A DNA stretch of 64,000 bases from G963666705 sp963666705 (GTDB taxonomy: Bacteria; Pseudomonadota; Alphaproteobacteria; CADEGL01), in the NCBI GenBank assembly GCA_963666705.2, contig CAXXKO010000004.1:1-64000 (forward strand). Reading direction: 5' to 3'. The stretch's first letter is position 1; every line of letters begins with the position of its first letter. A program made the position numbers and the translations under genes. The notes under the pieces are model-generated. The model saw only the letters and a list, made by a program, of their open reading frames with translations, ran no database searches and was not told the DNA's origin. Positions 35,055 to 43,849 of the stretch are shown here, one piece after another.

Positions 35055-36160
35055 ATGACCCCTGTGAGCGACGCCGATATCCGGGCCTACCGCGAGGACG
35101 GGGCGGTCTGCCTGCGCGGGGTGTTTGCCCCCCGTTGGCGCGACCTGGCCGCGCGGGGCATCGAATACAACCTAGTACCCACTTTCATAATTCCGTGTGC
35201 CATACGATCGCTTTTCCCGTCTCCTCGGTAGGAGGGGGCGCGCCGGCGATGCCGGGGCATCGTCAAGCGCACCCGACGCCCCGAGGGGGCGGGAAAAGCG
35301 ACCCGGTGGGCGGCGCCCCGAGGCCCCCGGACGTCGTCGCGCGACGCTTGTGATGCCCCGGCATCACGGCGCGCCACGCTCCTAGCCGGGAACCTCGGGG
35401 CGCCGTCGTATGGAACACGGAATTATGAATGTGGGTACTAGATCATTGGGGCCGGCGCGCCCGGTTCTACGACGCGGACGCCGAAAATCCGGGCTTCTTC
35501 CAGGACGCCTGCAACTGGCAACACGTCGCCGAGTACCGCGAGTACGTCTTCGATTCGCCGTCGGCCGGAATCGCCGCGCAACTGACCGGCTCGGTCCAGA
35601 TCAACATCTTCTTCGACAACATCATGATCAAGGCACCGGGCACCCAGGCGCCGACCCCCTGGCACCACGACGTGCCCTACTGGCCGGTGGAGGGCGACAC
35701 GGTGTGCAGCCTGTGGATGCCGCTCGACCCGATCACGGCCGCGAACACCCTCTGCTTCGTCAAGGGCTCCCACCGCTGGGGCAAGAGGTTCATGCCGAGC
35801 GACTTCGGCGATCGCGGCGACGCGGGGACGTCCTACGACCTGCCGCGCCCGGATTTCGAGCGGATCCCCGATTTCGACGCGCGGGCCGCGGAGTTCGAGT
35901 TCCTGCAATGGGAGATGGCGCCGGGCGACGCCATCGCCTTCGACGGCTATGTGGTCCACGGCGCGCCGGGCAATCCGCTGCCCACCCAGCGCAGGGCGAT
36001 GATCACCCGCTGGGCCGGCGACGGCTGCACCTATGCCGGCGACAAGCACGATGACCTGGGCCCGCCCTTCCCCGACTGCACCCTGCCCTCGGGCGCGCCG
36101 CTGACCTGCGACCTCTTCCCCGTCGTCTGGCCCCCGGCGGCACGGAAGGAAGGCCCGTGA
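35055..36160 (+). pseudogene. PhyH-family dioxygenase interrupted by a MITE
   Basis: The start MTPVSDADIRAYREDGAVCL follows AAGGAGG. After 39 codons the frame meets a 262-bp MITE at CTAG and resumes at 35442 with DHWGRRARFYDADAENPGFF. Joining across one CTAG gives GIEYNLDHWGRR with no shift. The downstream part keeps the full iron site: HxD in TPWHHDVPYWP and distal His in DGYVVHGAPGN. Without the MITE the protein would be about 280 residues, normal for the family. As it stands translation stops inside the MITE shortly after LFPSPR. It resembles, but is not a duplicate of, the PhyH gene at 16149. Confidence 0.9.
35176..35437. mobile_element. MITE copy 2, 262 bp, CTAG target duplication
   Basis: Same length and about 95% identity to the element at 14282-14543, flanked by CTAG at 35172-35175 and 35438-35441. 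The left terminal repeat is unchanged; the right one differs from a perfect complement at two positions. No coding capacity for a transposase. Confidence 0.93.
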
Positions 36161-36534
36161 CCAGGCGCAGGTCGGAGCGGTCCGGTCTTGAATCGTGAAT
36201 TGAGAGCGCCGACCGCGCGCCCCGCGCCGGTCTCCGATGTGCGTCACCGTCCTCCGGGAGCCCCGATTTCCCATTGACTTCGTGGGATCGAATCCCCATT
36301 TGCATAAGCACGCGCGACCACCGCCCGGCGGGGAAAAACGGTCAAGGTTTGTCAAGGTTCGGGGCCGGTCTTGTTAACCAGTTGATTCTATACAATTTCA
36401 TTGCTCGATACCTTGACAAGCCTTGACGTTTTTCAGGCTATCTCGGGCAATCGGACGACAGTCCATATCGAATTCAGAGAGCGGCGTGAGGCCGGGCGAT
36501 CGCGCTCGGCTCGGCTCGGCGCTCGTCCCGGCGC
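36161..36534. other. Gene-free region with nested inverted/direct repeat
   Basis: No gene is seen between the convergent PhyH remnant and the hydrolase. The only structure is a near-perfect inverted repeat: 36341-36358 (GTCAAGGTTTGTCAAGGT) and 36410-36427 are complementary at 17 of 18 positions, and each arm consists of two direct GTCAAGG half-sites. The intervening 51 bases are AT-richer than the surroundings. Confidence 0.7.
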
Positions 36535-37539
36535 TCAGTCCCCTCCCAGCGCCTCGATACCCTCGGCATCGGCGCCCGAGGGGAGCGACGCGCCGGGCGC
36601 CCCGCCGACCCGCGACTCGATCCAGAACGCGATATCCGAAAGCACCTTCCCGGCCTGCAGGTCGCGGGTCAGCATGTGGTAGCCGTCGTCGTAGATGGCG
36701 ATCCGGCGCATCTCGGGCGGGGCCGGGGGCAGGCTCTCGACCATGCGCCGGGTGGGCTGGCCCGGGATGACCTCGTCCAGCTTGCCGTAGAGGATGAGGG
36801 CGGGTGTGCCGAGCGCCGGTGCCGCGGCAAGGGCCGCGTCCATCAGGTTCACCATGCCCCAGATGGCGTCGACCCGGGTTTCCTTGATGACCAGGGGATC
36901 GCCCCCCAGGGCCTTCAGCATCGCGATATTGTCGGAAGGCTTGATGTCGAGGCCGCGGCCGCTGAGCTCGAGCCAGGGCATGGTATGGGCGCTGAGCCAG
37001 AGGGCCACGCGCTTGAAGACGCCCATGGTCGGCCGGCCCCAGACCGCCGGCGCCACCAGCACCGCGCCGTCCGCCGGCGGCGGCTCGGGCCCGGCCAGGG
37101 CCGCCATGACGACCGCGCCCCCCATGCTCTCGCCGAGAAGGAAGAAGGGCACACCCGGGTGGCGGGCGCGCACCAGGCCGGACAGGGTGCCCAAGTCGGC
37201 GGCGAGCGTCTGGGTACCCGGCCACAGGCCGGCATGGGGGCTCTCGCCGAACCCGCGCTGGTCGTAGGCGTAGATGGCGATGCCCCGGGCCCGCCAGGCG
37301 CCGGCCGGCTCGGCGAAGGCGTTCGAATAGTCGTTGAAGCCGTGCAGCGCCAGGATCACGGCCACGGGCTCGCCCTCGGGCAGCCAGCGCCTGAGCGCGA
37401 GGCGCATGCCGTCGGCGGCGATGAAGGCATCCCCGGTGATGGCCGGGGGCGCCACGGCGGGGCCGGCCGGCCGCATTCGCGGCGCGCAGGCGGGGAGGGC
37501 CAGGGAGAGGACGAGCGCGGCCATGAGGCCGGGCCTCAT
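36535..37539 (-). CDS. Alpha/beta hydrolase lipoprotein (lysophospholipase-like)
   Basis: A 334-residue protein with a lipoprotein signal: a hydrophobic N-terminus and the lipobox LALPAC at residues 13-18, so it is probably anchored to a membrane outside the cytoplasm. The alpha/beta-hydrolase core has the oxyanion loop ILALHGFNDYS, nucleophile Ser in LGESMGGAVV, Asp in YGKLDEVIPG and His in DDGYHMLTRD, matching the monoglyceride lipase/lysophospholipase group. The start at 37539 (MRPGLMAALVLSLALPAC) was chosen for the signal peptide; the frame is open further upstream. It lies 130 bp downstream of leuC on the same strand. Confidence 0.85.
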   Translation of the reverse strand: MRPGLMAALVLSLALPACAPRMRPAGPAVAPPAITGDAFIAADGMRLALRRWLPEGEPVAVILALHGFNDYSNAFAEPAGAWRARGIAIYAYDQRGFGESPHAGLWPGTQTLAADLGTLSGLVRARHPGVPFFLLGESMGGAVVMAALAGPEPPPADGAVLVAPAVWGRPTMGVFKRVALWLSAHTMPWLELSGRGLDIKPSDNIAMLKALGGDPLVIKETRVDAIWGMVNLMDAALAAAPALGTPALILYGKLDEVIPGQPTRRMVESLPPAPPEMRRIAIYDDGYHMLTRDLQAGKVLSDIAFWIESRVGGAPGASLPSGADAEGIEALGGD

Positions 37540-37669
37540 GCCCGCCAGGGCCGCCGCCCGTGTCCGGCGGTCGCTTCCCGAGGGGCCGAGTGGCTCGGCG
37601 GCGCGCATTCCTGGCGGTGAGGCCCGCGAGGCCAGCGAGGCCAGCGAGGCCGTCCCACGGGCTACGGAT

Positions 37670-39091
37670 TTATGGGGCAGCACACGAGGCCAGATCGCGC
37701 ACGTCGGCCAGATGGCCGGCGACGGCGGCGGCGGCGGCCATGGCGGGGCTCAGCAAGTGGGTGCGCCCGCCCTTGCCCTGGCGGCCCTCGAAATTGCGGT
37801 TCGAGGTCGAGGCGCAGCGTTGGCCGGGCTCGAGCTTGTCGGCGTTCATGGCCAGGCACATGGAGCAGCCGGGCTCGCGCCAGTCGAAGCCGGCCGCGAT
37901 GAAGATGCGGTCGAGCCCCTCGGCCTCGGCCGCTTCCTTGACCAGGCCCGAGCCCGGCACGATGAGCGCGCGCACGCCATCGGCCACCCTGCGGCCCGCG
38001 GCCACGGCGGCGGCGGCGCGCAGGTCCTCGATACGGCCGTTGGTGCAGGAGCCGATGAAGACCGTGTCTATGGCGACCTCCGCGAGCGGCGTGCCGGGCA
38101 CCAGCCCCATGTAATCGAGCGAGCGCGCCATGGCCGCGCGGCGCGCCTCGTCGGGCGCGTCGGCGGGGTCGGGCACCCGGCCCGTGATGGGCAGCACGTC
38201 CTGGGGGCTGGTGCCCCAGGTGACGTGCGGCTCGATCTCGCCGGCCAGGATCGTCACTTCCCGGTCGTAGGCCGCGCCATCGTCCGACGGCAGGGTCTTC
38301 CAATAGGCGACGGCCTGCTCCCAGGCCCCGGCCTTGGGTGCCATGGGCCGGCCGCGGAGATAGTCGAACGTGGTCTCGTCGGGTGCGACGAGGCCGGCGC
38401 GCGCGCCCGCCTCGATCGACATGTTGCACACGGTCATGCGCCCTTCCATGGAAAGGCCGCGCACCGCCGCGCCGGCATACTCGATGACGTGGCCCGTGCC
38501 GCCCGCCGTGCCGATGCGGCCGATGATGGCGAGGATCATGTCCTTGGACGTGATGCCCGCGGGCAAGGCGCCATCGACCGTGACGCGCATGTTCTTGGCC
38601 GGGCGCTGGATCAGGGTTTGCGTCGCCAACACGTGCTCGACCTCGCTCGTGCCGATACCGAAGGCGAGGGCGCCGAAGGCGCCGTGGGTCGAGGTGTGGC
38701 TGTCGCCGCAGACGATGGTCGTGCCGGGCTGGGTCATGCCCTGCTCCGGCCCGATGATATGGACGATGCCCTGGCGGATGTCGTCGACCGGGATGTAGGG
38801 CACGCCGAACTCGGCGCAGTTGCGCTCGAGCGCTTCCAGTTGGATGCGCGACTCCTCGTCGTCGATACCCTTCGAGCGGTCCGTCGTCGGCACGTTGTGG
38901 TCGGGCACGGCGAGGGTCGCCTCGGGCCGGCGCACGGTGCGGCCGGTCGTGCGCAGGCCCTCGAAGGCCTGCGGGCTCGTCACCTCGTGCACCAGGTGGC
39001 GGTCGATATAGAGGAGGCAGGTGCCGTCGTCCTGTGTCGCGACGACGTGGCTGTCCCAGACCTTGTCGAAGAGGGTGCGGGGGTGCTGCAT
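37670..39091 (-). CDS. leuC: 3-isopropylmalate dehydratase large subunit
   Basis: A 473-residue aconitase-superfamily enzyme isomerising 2-isopropylmalate to 3-isopropylmalate in leucine synthesis. The three [4Fe-4S] ligands are in FIGSCTNGRI and PGCSMCLAMN, and substrate-binding GDSHTSTHGAFGALAFGIGT is intact. It follows rplS by 16 bp, the usual alphaproteobacterial order. Unusually, leuD and leuB are not downstream: a lipoprotein hydrolase occupies that place, so the small subunit must be encoded elsewhere. Confidence 0.97.
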   Translation of the reverse strand: MQHPRTLFDKVWDSHVVATQDDGTCLLYIDRHLVHEVTSPQAFEGLRTTGRTVRRPEATLAVPDHNVPTTDRSKGIDDEESRIQLEALERNCAEFGVPYIPVDDIRQGIVHIIGPEQGMTQPGTTIVCGDSHTSTHGAFGALAFGIGTSEVEHVLATQTLIQRPAKNMRVTVDGALPAGITSKDMILAIIGRIGTAGGTGHVIEYAGAAVRGLSMEGRMTVCNMSIEAGARAGLVAPDETTFDYLRGRPMAPKAGAWEQAVAYWKTLPSDDGAAYDREVTILAGEIEPHVTWGTSPQDVLPITGRVPDPADAPDEARRAAMARSLDYMGLVPGTPLAEVAIDTVFIGSCTNGRIEDLRAAAAVAAGRRVADGVRALIVPGSGLVKEAAEAEGLDRIFIAAGFDWREPGCSMCLAMNADKLEPGQRCASTSNRNFEGRQGKGGRTHLLSPAMAAAAAVAGHLADVRDLASCAAP

Positions 39092-39107
39092 GGGCGGGGG
39101 GCCCGGC

Positions 39108-39527
39108 CTAGCTCTTTTCGCCGCCGCCGGCCTCCTGGCCCTTCTTGGGCACCGCCTTGACCGGGCGCGGCACGGTGCGCTCGGCGATGCGGGCGCGCTT
39201 GCCCGTGCGGCCGCGCAGGTAGTAGAGCTTGGCCCGGCGCACCCGGCCGCGCCTGACCACCTCGATCTCGGCGATGCGCGGGCTGTGCAGCGGGAAGATG
39301 CGCTCCACCCCCTCGCCGTAGCTCAGCTTGCGCACGGTGAAGGCGGAGTTGAGGCCGGCGTTCTTGCGCGCGATGCAGACCCCTTCATAGACCTGGATGC
39401 GCTCGCGCGTGCCCTCGACCACCTTGAGCTTGACGCGCACCGTATCGCCGGGCCCGAACTCGGGCACCGGGCGCCTCGCCAGGAGTTTCGCCACCTGCTC
39501 CTGCTCGAGCTGTTCGATGATGTTCAT
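39108..39527 (-). CDS. rplS: 50S ribosomal protein L19
   Basis: A 139-residue bL19 beginning MNIIEQLEQEQVAKLLARR. The conserved core GDTVRVKLKVVEGTRERIQV and GVERIFPLHSPRIAEIEVVR is complete. A C-terminal basic extension (KAVPKKGQEAGGGEKS) is slightly longer than in E. coli, common in alphaproteobacteria. L19 sits at the 30S-50S interface. It lies 5 bp after trmD, so it is co-transcribed with the ffh-rpsP-rimM-trmD operon. Confidence 0.97.
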   Translation of the reverse strand: MNIIEQLEQEQVAKLLARRPVPEFGPGDTVRVKLKVVEGTRERIQVYEGVCIARKNAGLNSAFTVRKLSYGEGVERIFPLHSPRIAEIEVVRRGRVRRAKLYYLRGRTGKRARIAERTVPRPVKAVPKKGQEAGGGEKS

Positions 39528-39532
39528 GGCAT

Positions 39533-40258
39533 CTACCTCTTTTCCTTGCCGCCCGTCCGCCTCTCGACGTAGCGGACCCACAGATCCGGCCGCCGCTCGC
39601 GCGTCACGCGCTCCGCCTCGGCGAGGCGCCAGGCCGCGATGCGGCCATGATGGCCGCTCAACAGCGCCTCGGGCACCTCGCGTCCGGCCCATTCGCGGGG
39701 CCGCGTATAGTGGGGGTATTCCAAAAGCCCCCCCGAAAAGCTCTCCTCCTCGGCCGATTCCGCCGCCCCGAGGACGCCCGGCACCAGCCGTACGCAGGCG
39801 TCGATGAGACTTATGGCCGCCGGCTCGCCGCCGGACAAGACGAAATCGCCCATGCTCAGCTCCTCCACGTCGCGCGCCTCGATCGCGCGCTCGTCGATCC
39901 CCTCGTAGCGCCCGCACAAAAGCACCATGCCCGGCCCCGAGGCCAGCGCGCGCACCCGCGCCTGATCGAGTCGCGCGCCGCGGGGCGAGAGATGGATGAC
40001 CGGCGCTCGCCGTCGCCCTAGGACATCGGCGAGTGCCGCGTCGACGACGTCGGGCCGCATCACCATGCCGGGCCCGCCACCGAAGGGAGCGTCATCGACG
40101 GAGGCGTGTTTATCGCGCGCGAAATCACGAATGTCCACCGCCTCGAGCGCCCACAAGCCGCCGTCGAGCGCCTTGCCGGCCAGGGAGTGGCCGAGGGGCC
40201 CGGGAAACATCTCCGGGAACAAGGTCAAGACGGTCGCGGCCCAGGGGGCGTCGGTCAT
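39533..40258 (-). CDS. trmD: tRNA (guanine37-N1)-methyltransferase
   Basis: A 241-residue SPOUT-fold enzyme that methylates G37 next to the anticodon and prevents frameshifting. The knot and SAM pocket include LLCGRYEGIDERAIEA and SMGDFVLSGGEPAA; the catalytic Asp region LLEYPHYTRPREW is intact. N-terminal ATVLTLFPEMFPGPLGHS is typical. The start ATG lies 6 bp after the rimM stop. Confidence 0.97.
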   Translation of the reverse strand: MTDAPWAATVLTLFPEMFPGPLGHSLAGKALDGGLWALEAVDIRDFARDKHASVDDAPFGGGPGMVMRPDVVDAALADVLGRRRAPVIHLSPRGARLDQARVRALASGPGMVLLCGRYEGIDERAIEARDVEELSMGDFVLSGGEPAAISLIDACVRLVPGVLGAAESAEEESFSGGLLEYPHYTRPREWAGREVPEALLSGHHGRIAAWRLAEAERVTRERRPDLWVRYVERRTGGKEKR

Positions 40259-40264
40259 CGGCGC

Positions 40265-40813
40265 TCACTCCTCCCCGATCTCGCCCGCCTCGGCATCCCC
40301 GTCGACGAGGCCGGGCGGCGGATCGACGACCATGCGGCCGGCGGCCACGTCCACCAGGGGGACGGCCTGGGCGGTGAAGGGGAACATGACGGTCGGGCCG
40401 CTCGCGGGCGCGATTTCCAGCACCTGGCCGGCGCCGAAATCATGCACCGCCACGATCTCCCCGTATGCGCTTCCGTCCCGCAATTCCGTCTGAAGCCCCA
40501 TCAGATCCTCGACGTAGTATTCGTCCTCGCCCTCGATCGCCGGCAGCGCCTCACGCGGGAGGAAGAGCTGTGTGCCCTTGAGCGCCTCGGCCGCCGCCCT
40601 GTCCACGACACCGTCGATACGGGCGATGAGGCGGTCCCCCGCGGCTCCGGTCAGGCTGAGCGTGAAGCGGCGCCGGCCCGATTCGTCCGACACCGGGCCA
40701 TGGCCGACGATGTTTTCCGGTGCCGCCATGAAGCTCTTGAGCTTCACCGCGCCGCGCACGCCGTGGGGGCCGGTGATGGCCCCCACGCAGACCCGCGCGC
40801 GCGGGCCGGCCAC
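40265..40813 (-). CDS. rimM: Ribosome maturation factor RimM
   Basis: A 182-residue 16S rRNA processing protein that binds S19 during 30S head assembly. The N-terminal domain has RVCVGAITGPHGVRGAVKL; the C-terminal PRC-barrel has EDEYYVEDLMGLQTELRDG. The start is GTG at 40813, 27 bp after rpsP. The end is acidic (GDAEAGEIGEE). Confidence 0.95.
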   Translation of the reverse strand: MAGPRARVCVGAITGPHGVRGAVKLKSFMAAPENIVGHGPVSDESGRRRFTLSLTGAAGDRLIARIDGVVDRAAAEALKGTQLFLPREALPAIEGEDEYYVEDLMGLQTELRDGSAYGEIVAVHDFGAGQVLEIAPASGPTVMFPFTAQAVPLVDVAAGRMVVDPPPGLVDGDAEAGEIGEE

Positions 40814-40840
40814 GACCCCGACCCAGGCGGCGCGCGCCCT

Positions 40841-41494
40841 TCAGTCCTTCTTCTCTTCCGCCTCTTCCGCCACGTCCTCGGCCGGCGCCTCGGCGACCGG
40901 CTCCTCCGCCGGCGCGGCCTCTTCCGCCACGGCCTCCTCCGGCGCGGCCTCTTCCACCACGGGCTCCTCTGCCACGGGCTCCTCGGCAGCCGGCTCTTCC
41001 TCTGCCGCGGCCTCTTCCGCCGCCGGCTCTTCCTCTGGCGTCGGCTCCTCGGCGACCGGCTCCTCGGCCGGCGCGGCCTCCTCCGCCTCGGCCGGCGCGG
41101 CCTCCGCCGCTTCGATCTCCGCCGCGGCCGCGCGCGCTTCCTCTTCCTGGGCCGCCTTCTTGGCCTCCTCCGCGGCCTTGCGGCGCTCGAGCTCCTTGAC
41201 CCGCGGCAAGTGCTGCTTGGTCTGCTGAGAGATTGCGGGCGCCGCGGCGATACCGTCATGGCCGAGGAACCGCGCCACCCGGTCCGACGGCTGGGCGCCG
41301 ACGCCGAGCCAATACCGCACGCGCTCGGGCTCGAGCACCACGCGCACCGGGTCGTCCTTGGCCAGCATGGGGTTGTAGCTGCCGATCCGCTCGATGAAGC
41401 GGCCGTCGCGCGGGCTGCGCGAGTCCGCGACGACGATGCGGTAGAAGGGGCGCTTCTTGGCGCCCCCGCGGGACAGGCGAATTCTCAGTGACAT
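40841..41494 (-). CDS. rpsP: 30S ribosomal protein S16 with a long acidic tail
   Basis: A 217-residue protein whose first 85 or so residues are canonical bS16 (MSLRIRLSRGGAKKRPFYRI, then GSYNPMLAKDDP). After a basic linker (VKELERRKAAEEAKK) follows about 100 residues of Glu-Ala-Pro repeats such as EEPVAEEPTPEEEPAAEEA, ending AEEAEEKKD. Alphaproteobacterial S16 often has some extension, but this is more than the core again and strongly acidic, the opposite of most ribosomal tails. It lies between ffh and rimM in the conserved operon. Confidence 0.95.
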   Translation of the reverse strand: MSLRIRLSRGGAKKRPFYRIVVADSRSPRDGRFIERIGSYNPMLAKDDPVRVVLEPERVRYWLGVGAQPSDRVARFLGHDGIAAAPAISQQTKQHLPRVKELERRKAAEEAKKAAQEEEARAAAAEIEAAEAAPAEAEEAAPAEEPVAEEPTPEEEPAAEEAAAEEEPAAEEPVAEEPVVEEAAPEEAVAEEAAPAEEPVAEAPAEDVAEEAEEKKD

Positions 41495-41550
41495 GTTCTG
41501 ACGTTCCCGTTCTGTTGTTCGGTCGGTTGGTTGGATCGTTGGCGCGGGCG

Positions 41551-42918
<1,368 letters not shown>

Positions 42919-43044
42919 GGGATCTTCCGATCCCTCCTTCCGTCGCAGGCAAGGTCCAAAACGCCAAACGCGCCGGCGCGCGACACTCGCGGACCAACGG
43001 ACCCCCACGGGAGTAAAGCCTTACCCCATTCCGTGACAGCGCGG

Positions 43045-43073
43045 AATGTAGGGAGGCGGTGGGGGCGAGTCAA
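43045..43073 (-). promoter_or_regulatory. Sigma70 promoter of the ffh-rpsP-rimM-trmD-rplS operon
   Basis: On the minus strand TTGACT (43068-43073), a 17-base spacer and TACATT (43045-43050). The predicted start near 43038 leaves a leader of about 120 nt before ffh. This is the best-matching core promoter I found in the window and it fits a strongly expressed housekeeping operon. Confidence 0.75.
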
Positions 43074-43095
43074 GCCGCACAAATGTGAATCAGCC

Positions 43096-43123
43096 TAGAC
43101 AAACTACGGCAATGCCGTATATT
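43096..43123 (+). promoter_or_regulatory. Promoter of the toxin-antitoxin pair with embedded operator
   Basis: TAGACA (43096-43101), a 16-base spacer and TATATT (43118-43123). The perfect palindrome TACGGCAATGCCGTA (43105-43119) fills the spacer and touches the -10, an ideal repressor site. The predicted start is only a base or two from the GTG at 43132, so the mRNA may be leaderless. Confidence 0.65.
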
Positions 43124-43131
43124 CGATACTC

Positions 43132-43476
43132 GTGGACATCATCGTCAAACGCACTGCCGTATATACGGCAAAAGCGGACCGATTGCTGACACCGGCGGAA
43201 CAGCACGCCATCGAGCTCGAAGTGGCGACCAATCCCGAAAGGGCGCCGGTCGTTCGCGGTACGGGCGGCGTTCGCAAGATGAGAGCGCGCGCTGGAGGCA
43301 GAGGATAGAGCGGCGGCGTTCGCGTCTGCTACTTCTATCGCGGCCATGTTGGAACAGTTTACCTGTTGGCGCTGTATGCGAAGAACGAGAAAGCCGATCT
43401 GTCGGCTGTGGACAAGAAAGCTCTCAGGGCGATCGTGAAGAGAATCGGTAATTTCGACAATATAGAGAGTGAATGA
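43132..43476 (+). pseudogene. RelE/HigB-like toxin with an internal amber codon
   Basis: From GTG 43132 the frame reads VDIIVKRTAVYTAKADRL and LTPAEQHAIELEVATNPERA. It stops at a TAG (43306-43308) after KMRARAGGRG, then continues with SGGVRVCYFYRGHVGTVYLL to the TGA at 43474-43476. RelE/HigB-type toxins have Lys at the stop position (GRGKSGG), so a single AAG-to-TAG change inactivated it. The complete frame would encode about 114 residues, normal for the family, which cleaves mRNA on the ribosome. The antitoxin gene starts two bases after the stop. The region has lower GC than its neighbours, consistent with transfer. Confidence 0.88.
43155..43170. promoter_or_regulatory. Second operator-like palindrome inside the toxin gene
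   Basis: TGCCGTATATACGGCA is a perfect 16-bp palindrome with the same TGCCGTA half-site as the operator at 43105-43119, centred 50-51 bp downstream (about five helical turns). It lies in codons 8-13 of the toxin gene. Likely bound by the downstream antitoxin. Confidence 0.6.
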
Positions 43477-43477
43477 C

Positions 43478-43780
43478 ATGCCCAATAAGACCACGCCCGC
43501 CGGGCGGGAGCTCGTCGACGCGCTCAATGAGGTGCTCGACGATGTTTCAGGCCGGAGGACACTTCCGGGACGGAGCTTGAGGGTTCCAGACGATATCGAT
43601 GTCCGAGCCATAAGGAAGAAGACCGGCATGAGCCAAAAAGCCTTCTCCGACCAGTTCGGCATCGACTACCGGCTGCTCCAGGATTGGGAACAGAAACACC
43701 GGCGGCCCGCCGGACATGCCCGGGCGTATCTCCTGGTCATCGACCGCGAGCCAAAGGCCGTCGAGCGCGCGCTCGCTTGA
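43478..43780 (+). CDS. Xre/HigA-type antitoxin
   Basis: A 100-residue protein with a C-terminal helix-turn-helix (IRKKTGMSQKAFSDQFGIDY then LLQDWEQKHRRPAGHARAYL). It follows the toxin remnant directly, the toxin-first order of higBA and similar modules. It should neutralise the toxin and repress the shared promoter through the TGCCGTA palindromes upstream. The reading frame is intact although the toxin is not, so it may persist as a free regulator. ATG 43478 is preferred; a GTG at 43469 is the alternative. Confidence 0.88.
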   Translation: MPNKTTPAGRELVDALNEVLDDVSGRRTLPGRSLRVPDDIDVRAIRKKTGMSQKAFSDQFGIDYRLLQDWEQKHRRPAGHARAYLLVIDREPKAVERALA

Positions 43781-43849
43781 TACGCTGGCGGGGAGTGTGG
43801 TGAGATGTACGCACGTCCCCACCAAACGACCGCCGACCGCAGGTTCGAT

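Noticed and set aside
35055..36160. The two PhyH genes (16149 and 35055) as a recent duplication
   Set aside because: They share only family motifs; overall sequences and flanks differ.
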